DNA from: an uncultured Sphingomonas sp. | GTDB taxonomy: Bacteria; Pseudomonadota; Alphaproteobacteria; Sphingomonadales; Sphingomonadaceae | Assembly (NCBI GenBank): GCA_913775975.1 | Contig: CAJYLQ010000001.1 | Location: 1 to 54,773 of the forward strand | Reading direction: 5' to 3' | DNA length: 54,773 nucleotides | Part shown: piece by piece, positions 1 to 8,125 of the stretch | How the letters are laid out: every line of letters starts with the position of its first letter | How positions within the stretch are numbered: the stretch's first letter is position 1 | Made by a program: the position numbers and the translations under genes | The notes under the pieces: model-generated | Database searches by the model: none | What the model was told of the DNA's origin: nothing | What the model saw: only the letters and a program-made list of their open reading frames with translations

Positions 1-23
1 TGGATCGGGCTAAAGCTGCCCAT
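1..23 (-). CDS. tatA: Sec-independent translocase TatA, N-terminal fragment
   Basis: Only the first seven codons are inside the window; the gene runs off the left edge. Read on the minus strand they give MGSFSPI, which fits the usual TatA opening (MGSFS followed by a hydrophobic helix). A good ribosome site (AGGAG) lies 7 bases before the ATG. TatA forms the protein-conducting part of the twin-arginine export system in the inner membrane. The identification rests on the short N-terminus plus position: scpA-scpB-tatA-tatB-tatC is a common alphaproteobacterial order and scpB ends 153 bp upstream. That 153-bp spacer shows no gene. Confidence 0.72.
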
Positions 24-176
24 GGCACGTCTCCTGGAATTTCTATCTATCTAGGCTTTGGCATCACCAGCGGCAATGGGCCAACGGCAATGGTCGAGCG
101 ATGGCATGGCCCCCGATCGGGGATGCAAGGGCCGTGGCCGAGCATTGTGACGCGGCCATGACGCAAAGGAAAGCGC

Positions 177-797
177 TCAATCGCGTTCCTCCTCACGCAA
201 ATCCGGGGACACATCGGGCATATCCTCGTCTCCGTCCCCCATCCGCTCGAGCGCCAGATCGACCGGATCGAGCAACCCTGCGGCGCGTAGATCCTCCAGC
301 CCGGGCAGGTCGCGCCTGCTCTTCAGCCCGAAATGCTGGAGAAAGGCGGGCGTCGTCGCATAGATCAGCGGCCGTCCCGGCACCTCGCGCCGTCCGGCAG
401 GGCGCACCCAGCCCGCCTCCATCAGCACGTCGAGCGTCCCCTTGGAAATGGCGACACCGCGTATCGCCTCGATTTCCGCGCGGCTGACGGGTTCCTGATA
501 GGCGATGATCGCCAGCGTCTCGATGGCGGCGCGCGACAGGCGACGGGCTTCCTCGCGGTCGCGACGGAGCAGATGGGCGAGATCGGGCGCGGTCTGGAAA
601 TGCCAGCGGTCGCCGCGCCGGACGAGCATGATGCCGCGCCCGCGATACTGCCCCTCCAGCTGTTCCAGCGCCGCGCGGATATCGCCGCCGCCCTTCCCCA
701 CGCCGACATGCGCGCGGATCGAATCCACGCTCATCGGCTCGGGCGAGGCGAACAGCACCGCCTCGACGGCACGGACGATCGGGTCGATCCCGGTCAT
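177..797 (-). CDS. scpB: Segregation and condensation protein ScpB
   Basis: 206 aa, normal length for ScpB, the winged-helix dimer that binds kleisin ScpA in the SMC-ScpAB condensin that organises and segregates the chromosome. The open frame continues upstream to 1109, but the start is placed at the ATG at 797 because it overlaps the scpA stop as ATGA and because family homology begins there (MTGIDPIVRAVEAVLFA). Two winged-helix parts are recognisable, the second containing ETLAIIAYQEPVSRAEIEAI and then RGV, a strongly conserved ScpB segment. The C-terminal tail is acidic and ends in EEERD. It is translationally coupled to scpA. Confidence 0.95.
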   Translation of the reverse strand: MTGIDPIVRAVEAVLFASPEPMSVDSIRAHVGVGKGGGDIRAALEQLEGQYRGRGIMLVRRGDRWHFQTAPDLAHLLRRDREEARRLSRAAIETLAIIAYQEPVSRAEIEAIRGVAISKGTLDVLMEAGWVRPAGRREVPGRPLIYATTPAFLQHFGLKSRRDLPGLEDLRAAGLLDPVDLALERMGDGDEDMPDVSPDLREEERD

Positions 798-1519
798 GGC
801 GCGGGCTGGCGGATCAGCAGCGGCGCGAACGGCGCGGCCTGGCGAAGTTCGACCTTGCCCTGCCGCGCCAATTCCAGCACCGCAAGGAAGCTCGACGCCA
901 GCGCCGACCGGCGCAACCGCTCGCTGCCGTCGGGCAGGAAGGTCTCGATCGCCGACCAGTCGATCCGACTGCCGACCAGCATCGACACCCGCTCCAGCGC
1001 CGCCTCCAGCGTCATGACCTGCCGGTCGGCGACGACGTGCATGACCGGGCGGGTGCGCGCATTGATCCGGCCATAGGCGGAAATCAGGTCGTACAGCTCG
1101 GCCTGCCACATCGCCTTGCGCTGCACCGCCAGCCCCTCGGGTGCGCCGCGTGGGAAGACGTCGCGGCCCAGCCGATCACGCGCCATCAGCCGCGCGCCGC
1201 ATTCCCGCATCGCCGCCAGCCGCTCAAGCCGGAGTTGCAGGCGCAGTGCCATTTCCTCGGGGTTCGGTTCCTCCTCGGGCTGGCGAGGCAGCAGCAGCGA
1301 GGATTTGAGATAGGCGAGCCATGCCGCCATCACCAGATAATCGGCGGCCAGCTCCAGCTGCATCCGCCCGGCCTTGTCCACGAAGCGCAGATATTGCTCG
1401 ACCAGCGCCAGGATCGAAATCTGCCGCAGATCGACCTTTTGCGAGCGGGCCAGCGACAGCAACAGATCGAGCGGTCCTTCCCACCCGTCCAGATCAAGCG
1501 TCAGCTGTTCCCCCGTCAT
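794..1519 (-). CDS. scpA: Segregation and condensation protein ScpA (kleisin)
   Basis: 241 aa. ScpA is the kleisin that bridges the SMC heads and recruits ScpB. The N-terminal signature WEGPLDLLLSLARSQKVDL (about residues 13-31) is diagnostic of ScpA, followed by the helix with YLVMAAWLAYLKSSLLLP. The C-terminal winged-helix part (about residues 185-235, FLAVLELARQGKVELRQ) is present, so the gene looks intact. Its stop overlaps the scpB start by 4 bases. No strong Shine-Dalgarno sequence is visible before the ATG. The 125-bp spacer to nagZ carries a perfect GC-rich hairpin (1609-1630). Confidence 0.95.
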   Translation of the reverse strand: MTGEQLTLDLDGWEGPLDLLLSLARSQKVDLRQISILALVEQYLRFVDKAGRMQLELAADYLVMAAWLAYLKSSLLLPRQPEEEPNPEEMALRLQLRLERLAAMRECGARLMARDRLGRDVFPRGAPEGLAVQRKAMWQAELYDLISAYGRINARTRPVMHVVADRQVMTLEAALERVSMLVGSRIDWSAIETFLPDGSERLRRSALASSFLAVLELARQGKVELRQAAPFAPLLIRQPAP

Positions 1520-1608
1520 TCGTCATTGCTTAGCGGCGATGATGGCGGATGGCGAGACGGCGCATGCCAACCCCAAGTCGATGGAGAAAGACGATCTGCG
1601 CGGTCCCC

Positions 1609-1630
1609 CTCCCCAAGCTCGCTTGGGGAG
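1609..1630. repeat. GC-rich palindrome (REP-like)
   Basis: A perfect 10-bp stem (CTCCCCAAGC / GCTTGGGGAG) with a 2-base loop lies between nagZ and scpA and is preceded by GGTCCCC. No T-run follows on either strand, so it is probably not a simple intrinsic terminator. It belongs to the same style of palindrome as those at 10435, 21464, 36207 and 52675. Confidence 0.6.
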
Positions 1631-1644
1631 GATTGAGGCGTTAC

Positions 1645-2655
1645 CTATTCCGACGCCGCGAGCGCCAGCAGCGCGTCCCGCCGGGCGATCAGTTCGGCGA
1701 AGTCGCCCTCACCCGCGCCGACGCTCGCCATCGCGCGGTCCAGCCGCGCACGTGCCGCCTCGGTGATCGGCGGTACGCGCCCGGCGATCTCGACCATCTC
1801 GTCCATCCGCGCCCAGCAATCGAGGACGAGGTCGCATCCGGCGGCCAAAGCGCCCGCCGCCTTCTCGCCCGCCGTGCCCGACAGCGCCTTCATGTCGATA
1901 TCGTCGGTCATCAGCAGGCCGTCGAACCCGATCCGCCCCCGGATGATCCGGTCGATCACGGTCGGCGACAGGGTGGCGGGGCGTTCGGCGTCCCAGGCCT
2001 CGAACACGATATGGCTGGTCATCCCCATCGGGGCGTCCGACAGGGTGATGAAGGGTTCGAGATCGACCGCCAACGCCGCCTCGTCGGCGGTAACGGTCGG
2101 CAGCAGGTGATGCGAGTCGACCAGCGCCCGGCCATGGCCGGGCATATGCTTGACCACGCCGACCACGCCCGCCGCGGCCAGCCCTTCCAGCATGGCACGG
2201 CCCAGCGCGGCGACCTGCATCGGCTCGGTGCCATAGGCGCGGCAGGCGATTGCCTCGGTCGTGTCGGCTTGCGCCACGTCGAGAAGCGGCGCGCAGTCGA
2301 CGGTGATCCCGACCTCACACAGCATCAGGCCCAGCGCCTGGCCATTGGCGCGCATCGCCTGGATCGCCGACATCGGCGCCTTGTCATAGAGCTTCGCGAA
2401 GACCGGCCCGGCGGGGAAGGCAGGCCATTCGGGTGGCCCCATACGCGCGACACGGCCGCCTTCCTGATCGATCAGGATCGCCAGATCGTCCCGTCCCGCC
2501 AGTTCGCGCAAGCTGTCGGTCAGGGCGCGCACCTGCGCCCGGTCGACGATGTTGCGCTTGAACAGGATATAGCCCGCCGGTTCGACCGAGGCGAAGAAGG
2601 CCCGCTCGTCGGGGGTGAGCACCGGGCCGGACAGGCCGAAAATGACGGGGATCAT
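1645..2655 (-). CDS. nagZ: Beta-N-acetylhexosaminidase NagZ
   Basis: 336 aa GH3 enzyme that removes N-acetylglucosamine from anhydromuropeptides in the cytoplasm during peptidoglycan recycling. The ATG at 2655 is chosen over upstream in-frame starts because the protein then begins MIPVIFG, as in the family, and GGAG sits 8 bases upstream. Visible motifs: IDQEGGRVAR (62-71), KHMPGHG (169-175) followed by the Asp180/His182 dyad expected on the mobile catalytic loop, and TDDIDM (250-255) with the nucleophile aspartate. It sits between the SPOR gene and scpA, the standard alphaproteobacterial order, linking wall recycling with division and segregation genes. Confidence 0.95.
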   Translation of the reverse strand: MIPVIFGLSGPVLTPDERAFFASVEPAGYILFKRNIVDRAQVRALTDSLRELAGRDDLAILIDQEGGRVARMGPPEWPAFPAGPVFAKLYDKAPMSAIQAMRANGQALGLMLCEVGITVDCAPLLDVAQADTTEAIACRAYGTEPMQVAALGRAMLEGLAAAGVVGVVKHMPGHGRALVDSHHLLPTVTADEAALAVDLEPFITLSDAPMGMTSHIVFEAWDAERPATLSPTVIDRIIRGRIGFDGLLMTDDIDMKALSGTAGEKAAGALAAGCDLVLDCWARMDEMVEIAGRVPPITEAARARLDRAMASVGAGEGDFAELIARRDALLALAASE

Positions 2656-2706
2656 GGACGAAACTCCGGCCCCTCCCCCGCACCGGCGGGAAAGGGGCAT
2701 GGTCGA

Positions 2707-3447
2707 TCAGCTGGCGACGAAGCAGCTCTCGCCCGCCACGCGCAGGCGGCCACAGATATCGGCGGCCTGGTTGGCCGACCCGGCATTCACGCGCAGGCGA
2801 TAGAGGGTCTTGCCGTTCGACGCGACCGGCTGGACCACCTTGCCCAGCGCGGCGACATAGGAAAAGCGCTTCGAGAAACGGTCCCAGGCGGCATTGGCGG
2901 AGGATTCGCTGGGATAGGCACCCAGCTGGACCATCGCACCGCCGGTCGGGGCAGCCGCAGGGGCCCGCGCCGCCGCGACGGGCGCGGGGGCGACCAGCTT
3001 GCCGCCCGATTCCGGCACCTGTGCCACGGCGTTACGACCGCCATTGGGCTCGGCAGGCTTCTGCACGACGCGGGTGCCGTTCATCGGCGCCTCAGGCACC
3101 GCGCGCAGGTCGATCGCGCCGGTGCCGCCGGGCTTGCCTGCGCTCGTCGCGATGGCGGTGTTGCCCTCGCCCTTGATCTTCAGGCCGCCCGGATCGGCCG
3201 GGCGGACCTTATAGTCGCCCTCGGGCGCGGCGATCACCGCACCGTCGCCGTCCGTCGCCGCACGATGCGCCTGCCACTTGTAGAAACCGAAGCCGATCGC
3301 CGCCAGGATGGCGAGGCCCAGAATGACGAGCGCGATCACCTTGCCGATGCCGACGCCCTCGGGCTCGTCCGCCTCGACCGTTTCCAGCCAGGGCAGACGA
3401 TCCGCCTCGTCCAGATCAAGGGCACGGCCGTCCGTTTCGTTCGCCAT
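2707..3447 (-). CDS. SPOR-domain membrane protein
   Basis: 246 aa. An acidic cytoplasmic N-terminus (about 1-34) is followed by one transmembrane helix (about 35-56), a Pro/Ala/Gly-rich periplasmic linker (about 60-165) and a C-terminal SPOR domain (about 166-246, starting MVQLGAYPSESSANAAWDRF). SPOR domains bind glycan strands lacking stem peptides at division septa, so a division-site role is likely. The ATG at 3447 overlaps the argS stop (TGATG) and has GGAG 8 bases upstream; a GTG one codon earlier is the alternative. The exact family member (FtsN-like or other) cannot be told. Confidence 0.88.
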   Translation of the reverse strand: MANETDGRALDLDEADRLPWLETVEADEPEGVGIGKVIALVILGLAILAAIGFGFYKWQAHRAATDGDGAVIAAPEGDYKVRPADPGGLKIKGEGNTAIATSAGKPGGTGAIDLRAVPEAPMNGTRVVQKPAEPNGGRNAVAQVPESGGKLVAPAPVAAARAPAAAPTGGAMVQLGAYPSESSANAAWDRFSKRFSYVAALGKVVQPVASNGKTLYRLRVNAGSANQAADICGRLRVAGESCFVAS

Positions 3448-5171
3448 CACTTCATCTCCGACACGGCTTCGACGCCCATCAGCGCCAGACCATTGCGTAT
3501 GATCTGCCCGATCCCCTCGCTGAGGAAAAGACGTGCGCGGGTCAGTTCGGCATCTTCCGCGATCAGGAAGCGACGATCGACCCGGTCGTTCCCGACATTC
3601 CAGGCCGCGTGGAAGGCGGCGGCCAGGTCATAGAGGTAGAAGGCGACGCGATGCGGCTCACGCGCGGTCGCCGCCGTCTCGACGATGCGCGGGAACTGCG
3701 CGGCCAGCTTGACCAGCGCCAGATCCTCGGCGTCGAGCAGCGCCAGGTCGGCGGTGCCGCCCGCAATGCCCGCTTCGCCTGCGCGCCGCTTGAGCGAGGC
3801 GATGCGGGCATGGGCATATTGGACGTAGAAGACCGGATTGTCCTTCGATGCCTCGACCACCTTGGCAAAGTCGAAGTCCATCTGCGCATCCGCCCGGCGG
3901 GTCAGCATGGTGAAGCGCACCACATCCTTGCCGACCTCGCGCACGACATCGGCAAGCGTCACGAAATTGCCCGCGCGCTTCGACATCTTCACCGGCTCGC
4001 CGCCGCGCAGCAGGCGGACCATCTGGACGAGCTTCACGTCGAACTTGGTCTTGCCACCGGTCAGCGCCTCGACCGCCGCGACGATGCGCTTGACGGTGCC
4101 CGCATGGTCGGCGCCCCAGATGTCGATCAGCTGATCGGCGGTTTGCGCCTTCTGATAGTGATAGGCGAGGTCGGCGCCGAAATAGGTCCAGGCGCCGTTC
4201 GACTTCTTGATCGGGCGATCCTGATCGTCGCCGAACTGACTGGAGCGGAACAGCGGCAGCTCGACCGGTTCCCAATCCTCGGGCGTCTCGCCCTTGGGGG
4301 CTTCCAACACGCCGTCATAGACCAGGCCGCGCGACCGCAGCTCCGCCTCGGCCGCCTCGGGCTTGCCCGCCGCCTGCAGCTCGGCCTCCGACGAGAAGAT
4401 GTCGTGATGGATGCCGAGCAGCGCCAGATCCTCGCGGATCATCGCCATCATCGCCGCCACCGCACGGGTGCGGAACAGGACCAGCCATTCGCTCTCGGGC
4501 GTGTCGACATATTTGTCGCCATATTCGGCCGCGAGTTCCGCGCCGATCGGCTTCAGATATTCACCCGGATACAGACCCTCGGGGATTTCGATCGTCGCGC
4601 CCAGCGCCTCGCGGTAACGCAGATGCGCCGAGCGGGCGAGGACGTCGACCTGCCCGCCTGCGTCGTTGACATAATATTCGCGAATGACCCTGTGGCCCGC
4701 AAATTCCAGCAGGGTGGCCAGCGCGTCGCCGACAACGGCACCACGGCAATGGCCCATATGCATCGGTCCGGTCGGATTGGCCGAGACATATTCGATATTG
4801 ACGGTCACGCCATTGCCGCGCGTCGACCGGCCATAATCGCCGCCCGCCGCCGGGATCGCCGCCAGCTCGTCGCGCCACGCCGCCTCGGTCAAGCGCATAT
4901 TGAGGAAGCCCGGCCCGGCGACCGAGACGCTGTCCACCTCGTCCAGCTTGCCCAGCTCGGCCGCGATCGCCTCGGCCAGCGCGCGCGGGTTGGTGCCTGC
5001 GGGCTTGGCCAGCACCATCGCGGCGTTGGAGGCGAGGTCGCCATGGCTTGCGTCGCGCGGCGGCTCGACCGTCACGTTGCGGCGATCCAGCCCGCCGGGC
5101 AGCGTGCCGGCGGCGACCAGCGTGTCCAGCGCCGCGTCGATATGCGCGGCAAAGCGGGTGTAGAGGGTCAT
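3447..5171 (-). CDS. argS: Arginyl-tRNA synthetase
   Basis: 574 aa class I synthetase charging tRNA-Arg. It shows the N-terminal additional domain (about 1-110), the HIGH-type signature HMGH (138-141) after SANPTGPM, a KMSKR motif (395-399) and an anticodon-binding helical C-terminus (about 455-574) ending ALMGVEAVSEMK. KMSKR is retained here, although many ArgRS enzymes have lost the canonical form. A longer frame exists with TTG at 5195, but the ATG at 5171 gives the usual MTLYTRF-like opening. It is first in the minus-strand run argS-SPOR-nagZ-scpAB. Confidence 0.96.
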   Translation of the reverse strand: MTLYTRFAAHIDAALDTLVAAGTLPGGLDRRNVTVEPPRDASHGDLASNAAMVLAKPAGTNPRALAEAIAAELGKLDEVDSVSVAGPGFLNMRLTEAAWRDELAAIPAAGGDYGRSTRGNGVTVNIEYVSANPTGPMHMGHCRGAVVGDALATLLEFAGHRVIREYYVNDAGGQVDVLARSAHLRYREALGATIEIPEGLYPGEYLKPIGAELAAEYGDKYVDTPESEWLVLFRTRAVAAMMAMIREDLALLGIHHDIFSSEAELQAAGKPEAAEAELRSRGLVYDGVLEAPKGETPEDWEPVELPLFRSSQFGDDQDRPIKKSNGAWTYFGADLAYHYQKAQTADQLIDIWGADHAGTVKRIVAAVEALTGGKTKFDVKLVQMVRLLRGGEPVKMSKRAGNFVTLADVVREVGKDVVRFTMLTRRADAQMDFDFAKVVEASKDNPVFYVQYAHARIASLKRRAGEAGIAGGTADLALLDAEDLALVKLAAQFPRIVETAATAREPHRVAFYLYDLAAAFHAAWNVGNDRVDRRFLIAEDAELTRARLFLSEGIGQIIRNGLALMGVEAVSEMK

Positions 5172-5259
5172 CACATCGTCCGATCGGGGTAGCAAAGCGT
5201 TGCGCTCTAGCGAAATCGGGCGCTCGCTTCAAATCATGCCTGATCCCCACCGCGGGACG

Positions 5260-5276
5260 ATTGCATGGAATGCAAT
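5260..5276. promoter_or_regulatory. Inverted repeat between divergent genes
   Basis: A perfect 7-bp inverted repeat with a 3-base centre (ATTGCAT-GGA-ATGCAAT) lies between argS (minus) and the small secreted gene (plus), 89 bases upstream of the argS start. It is in the right place and of the right size for a dimeric regulator's operator. This is inference from symmetry and position only; no cognate regulator is nearby. Confidence 0.35.
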
Positions 5277-5404
5277 CTATCCAAAGGCCTTTGCAGTTGC
5301 GAGCCATGCTGCAGCGCAATAAATCCGTATACGAAAGTTACAGCGTCAAAAAAGACGCGAGAGGACCTGATCCGGCTCAACGCCATCACGCGGGAGTTTC
5401 GATC

Positions 5405-5704
5405 ATGCGCAAGACCATTCTGACCCTGGCCGCCATTGCCGCCACCGCCATTCCGACCATCGGTGCCATCGCCGCCGAGGGCGAGCAGAGCTTCGTCCAC
5501 GAAGGCAGCACCTATGTCTATACCCGGATCAACGACAACGGCCGTGCCGTGATCCAGGGCCACCGCTATCCGGGCGGCGAGCCGTTCCGCTTCGTGGTCA
5601 AGGGCCACCGCGTGACTGGCACGACCGGCAACACCGAAGTCTCGTTCACCACCGACCAGGCGCGTGGCGCGCTGGGTGCGGGCGTCGAGACCAGCGCCCG
5701 CTAA
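5405..5704 (+). CDS. Small secreted protein of unknown function
   Basis: 99 aa. It begins with a clear Sec signal peptide (MRKTILTLAAIAATAIP, cleavage probably near AIAAEG at about residues 22-26), leaving a mature protein of about 75 aa with no cysteines. The mature part reads as short beta strands (SFVHEGSTYVYTRI, PFRFVVKGHRVTG) and suggests a small periplasmic beta protein; I do not recognise a family. The ATG at 5405 is preferred to the longer frame upstream because the signal peptide starts there. A strong terminator follows 21 bp after the stop, so it is probably monocistronic. Confidence 0.75.
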   Translation: MRKTILTLAAIAATAIPTIGAIAAEGEQSFVHEGSTYVYTRINDNGRAVIQGHRYPGGEPFRFVVKGHRVTGTTGNTEVSFTTDQARGALGAGVETSAR

Positions 5705-5725
5705 CCAACACGTCGTTCGGTGGCA

Positions 5726-5762
5726 CGGCCCGCATGTCCGAGGGGGACATGCGGGCCGTTTT
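5726..5762 (+). terminator. Rho-independent terminator
   Basis: A perfect 14-bp GC-rich stem (CGGCCCGCATGTCC and its complement) with a 5-base loop is followed by TTTT on the plus strand. It ends transcription of the secreted-protein gene and also lies just beyond the 3' end of the convergent DUF3597 gene. Confidence 0.85.
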
Positions 5763-5778
5763 GCGTTGACGCGCCGCC

Positions 5779-6201
5779 TTACTGGCGCAGGCTGTCCGGT
5801 ACGATGCCGCCATTTTCGGCGAGCTTGGCCATCACTGCCTTGTGAAGCGCGATATTCTGCTCGGCCGAGCCATCCTCGCCAGCATGCACGCCCAGCTCGT
5901 CGGCCAGTTCCTTGCGCGCGGCCAGGCTGGAATCCAGGTCCAGCAGCTTCAGCAGATCGACGATCGAGCTCTGATAGTTGCCGCCGCCATTCTTCATCGC
6001 AGCCATTTCGCTGAGCACCGCCCCGACATCGACCGCCTGCGGGGCGGGTGCAGCTTCGGCCACGGGGGCAGACTGCTGCGGCGCAGGCTGCGGTGCGGCG
6101 GGCGCAGGCTGAGGGCTCGGGTCGGCCTGGATCGTGGACGGTGCCGGCTTGGCCGCACCGTGATGGAAGATCTTGCCCAGAATATTGCCGAAGATGCTCA
6201 T
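5779..6201 (-). CDS. DUF3597 domain protein
   Basis: 140 aa. It starts MSIFGNILGKIFHHG, typical of DUF3597 proteins, then has a low-complexity Pro/Ala/Gln linker (about 25-60), then the conserved C-terminal helical part (about 63-140) with NYQSSIVDLLKLLDLDSSL, RKELADELG and the end MAKLAENGGIVPDSLRQ. No signal peptide or membrane helix is seen. Function is unknown. The ATG at 6201 is chosen by family N-terminus, with a purine-rich AAGGGAAG site upstream. It is divergent from the DUF4142 lipoprotein, sharing a 154-bp promoter region. Confidence 0.85.
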   Translation of the reverse strand: MSIFGNILGKIFHHGAAKPAPSTIQADPSPQPAPAAPQPAPQQSAPVAEAAPAPQAVDVGAVLSEMAAMKNGGGNYQSSIVDLLKLLDLDSSLAARKELADELGVHAGEDGSAEQNIALHKAVMAKLAENGGIVPDSLRQ

Positions 6202-6355
6202 TTGCGTCGCTTCCCTTCTTGATCCGCCGGGCGGCGGGATGCTGGACCAACGATGCGATGGCCGTTCGGGTCCCATCGGCGCGTATCTGGGGGGGAACGT
6301 CCTTGGACCCGACGCGCTTATGCAGGGTTGCGTTTTCTGTCAGGGGTTCAACGAC

Positions 6356-6931
6356 ATGACGATCCGAGCGACCATATTAGCGACCTCCGCCCTTCTCGCG
6401 CTGGCGGGCTGTAATCGAAGCGGTGAGACGAACCAGGCCGCCACCGCCGACAATATGATGGTGACCAACGACATGGCGACCGCGTCGCCGACGCCGGTTG
6501 CGACCAGTGCGGCACAGAGCTTCGCCAATGCGGCGGCGGCCAGCGACGCGTTCGAGATCGAGACCTCGAAGCTCGCCGCCACGAAGGGCGCATCCGCCTC
6601 GGTCAAGGCCTATGCGGCCAAGATGATCGAGGCGCACACCGCCTCGACGGCCAAGCTGAAGATGGCAGCCGGATCGGCCAGCCCGGCCATCACGCCCGAC
6701 CCCACGCTCAATGCCGAGCAGCAGCAGAAGCTGGACCAGCTCAAGGGCCTGACCGGCAAGGCGTTCGACGAAGCCTATATCGCCGAGCAGACCGCCGGGC
6801 ATCAGCAGACGCTCGACACGCTGAAGGCCTATGCGGCGACCGGCGACTCCGCGCCGCTCAAGACGTTTGCGTCCGGTCTGATCCCGACCGTGACCGCCCA
6901 TCTGAACATGGCGAAGGCCCTGAAAGCCTGA
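6356..6931 (+). CDS. DUF4142 lipoprotein
   Basis: 191 aa. A lipoprotein signal peptide (MTIRATILATSALLALAGC, lipobox LAGC, lipidated Cys at about 19) is followed by a Thr/Ala-rich linker and a DUF4142 helical domain (about 55-191). The domain has paired motifs such as AKMIEAHTASTAKLK and TAGHQQTLDTLKAYA with conserved histidines, a ferritin-like four-helix layout known for this family. The role is unknown; family members are often stress-induced envelope proteins. The ATG at 6356 has AGGGG upstream. It converges on dgt with a 27-bp gap. Confidence 0.85.
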   Translation: MTIRATILATSALLALAGCNRSGETNQAATADNMMVTNDMATASPTPVATSAAQSFANAAAASDAFEIETSKLAATKGASASVKAYAAKMIEAHTASTAKLKMAAGSASPAITPDPTLNAEQQQKLDQLKGLTGKAFDEAYIAEQTAGHQQTLDTLKAYAATGDSAPLKTFASGLIPTVTAHLNMAKALKA

Positions 6932-6943
6932 TGCCGGGCCGAT

Positions 6944-6977
6944 CCTGTCGGAAGGGCGTCAGAACCCTTCCGGCAGG
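6944..6977. terminator. Possible bidirectional terminator hairpin
   Basis: A 13-bp stem with one G-T mismatch (CCTGTCGGAAGGG / CCCTTCCGGCAGG, 8-base loop) lies at the junction of the convergent DUF4142 and dgt genes and runs into the last dgt codons. No T-run follows, so efficiency as an intrinsic terminator is uncertain. Confidence 0.4.
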
Positions 6978-8125
6978 TCGATATCGCCGAGCAGATCGCG
7001 GTAGCAGCGGATCGCATAGCGGTCGGTCATGCCCGCGATGAAATCGGCGATGTGCCGACTGCGCGCAGGCTCGTCTTCCGGCAAACGCTCGCGCCATTCC
7101 TCGGGGAGCTGTGCCGGGTCCGCGCGATAGGCGGCGAACAGCCCCTGGACGATGCCATGCGCCGCATCCGCCGCCGCCAATTGACGCGGATGATGATAGA
7201 GATTGGCGTACATGAAGCGCTTCAGGTCGCGCTCCTCGACCCGCATCGCGTCGGAAAAGCCGACCAGCGCCCGACCTGCGGCGCGGACATCGGCGACGTC
7301 CCCCACCCCACTCCCGGCAATGCGAGTCCGGGTTTCGGCCACCAGATCGTTGACCATCACCCCGATCTGCGACCGAATGAGTTCGCTCGCCAGCCGCTTC
7401 GGCGCGACCTCGGGAAATTGCGCCCGCGCCGCGTCCCAGCCACGTGCGACCAGCGGCACTTCCAGCAGCTGATCCAGCGTCAATAACCCGGCGCGAAGGC
7501 CGTCATCAATGTCGTGATTGTCGTACGCGATATCATCGGCCAGCGCCGCGACCTGCGCCTCCAGCGAGGCATGGCTGTCCAGGTCGAGCGGAAAGCCCGC
7601 ATCCGCCTCGCGCAACGCCCAGCCGGGATGGCGGATCGGCCCATTATGCTTGGCCAATCCCTCCAGCGTTTCCCAGCTCAGGTTCAATCCGTCCCAGCGA
7701 GGATAGGGCCGCTCGATCTCGGTCAGGGTGCGCAGCGTATGGCCGTTGTGGTCGAAGCCGCCATGGTCCGACAGCGCGGCCTTCAGGGCGTCCTCGCCCG
7801 CATGGCCGAAGGGCGGATGGCCGATATCGTGCGCCAGGCACAGCGCCTCGGTCAAATCCTCGTTCAGCCCCAGCGTCCGCGCGATGGTGCGGCCGATCTG
7901 CGCGACCTCCAGGCTGTGGGTCAGGCGGACACGGAAATGGTCGCCATCGGGGGCCATGAAGACCTGGGTCTTGTGTCGCAGCCGTCGAAAGCTGATCGAA
8001 TGAATGATCCGATCGCGGTCGCGCTGGAACGCGTCGCGCGGCCCGCGCGCCAGACCCGAGGCCTCGTCATGGCGACGCCCCCGGCTGTGTTCGGGATAGG
8101 ACGCCCAGGGGGCGAAACGGCTCAC
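6959..8125 (-). CDS. dgt: Deoxyguanosinetriphosphate triphosphohydrolase-like protein
   Basis: 388 aa HD-domain dNTPase of the short 'dGTPase-like' class, hydrolysing dNTP to deoxynucleoside plus triphosphate and so affecting the dNTP pool. Metal-binding HD residues are visible: [12 protein letters not shown] (His70) and [16 protein letters not shown] (His99-Asp100). [11 protein letters not shown] before it is also conserved. The GTG start at 8125 forms a GTGA overlap with the SPOR-TPR gene stop, so translation is coupled. In many alphaproteobacteria dgt is directly followed by argS; here three small genes lie between. Confidence 0.92.
   Translation of the reverse strand: MSRFAPWASYPEHSRGRRHDEASGLARGPRDAFQRDRDRIIHSISFRRLRHKTQVFMAPDGDHFRVRLTHSLEVAQIGRTIARTLGLNEDLTEALCLAHDIGHPPFGHAGEDALKAALSDHGGFDHNGHTLRTLTEIERPYPRWDGLNLSWETLEGLAKHNGPIRHPGWALREADAGFPLDLDSHASLEAQVAALADDIAYDNHDIDDGLRAGLLTLDQLLEVPLVARGWDAARAQFPEVAPKRLASELIRSQIGVMVNDLVAETRTRIAGSGVGDVADVRAAGRALVGFSDAMRVEERDLKRFMYANLYHHPRQLAAADAAHGIVQGLFAAYRADPAQLPEEWRERLPEDEPARSRHIADFIAGMTDRYAIRCYRDLLGDIDLPEGF

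Noticed and set aside
1549..3633. A 694-codon open frame on the plus strand
   Set aside because: It runs antisense to nagZ, the SPOR gene and the end of argS, is rich in Arg/His/Gly, and has no ribosome site or recognisable domain. Long antisense frames are expected in high-GC genes.
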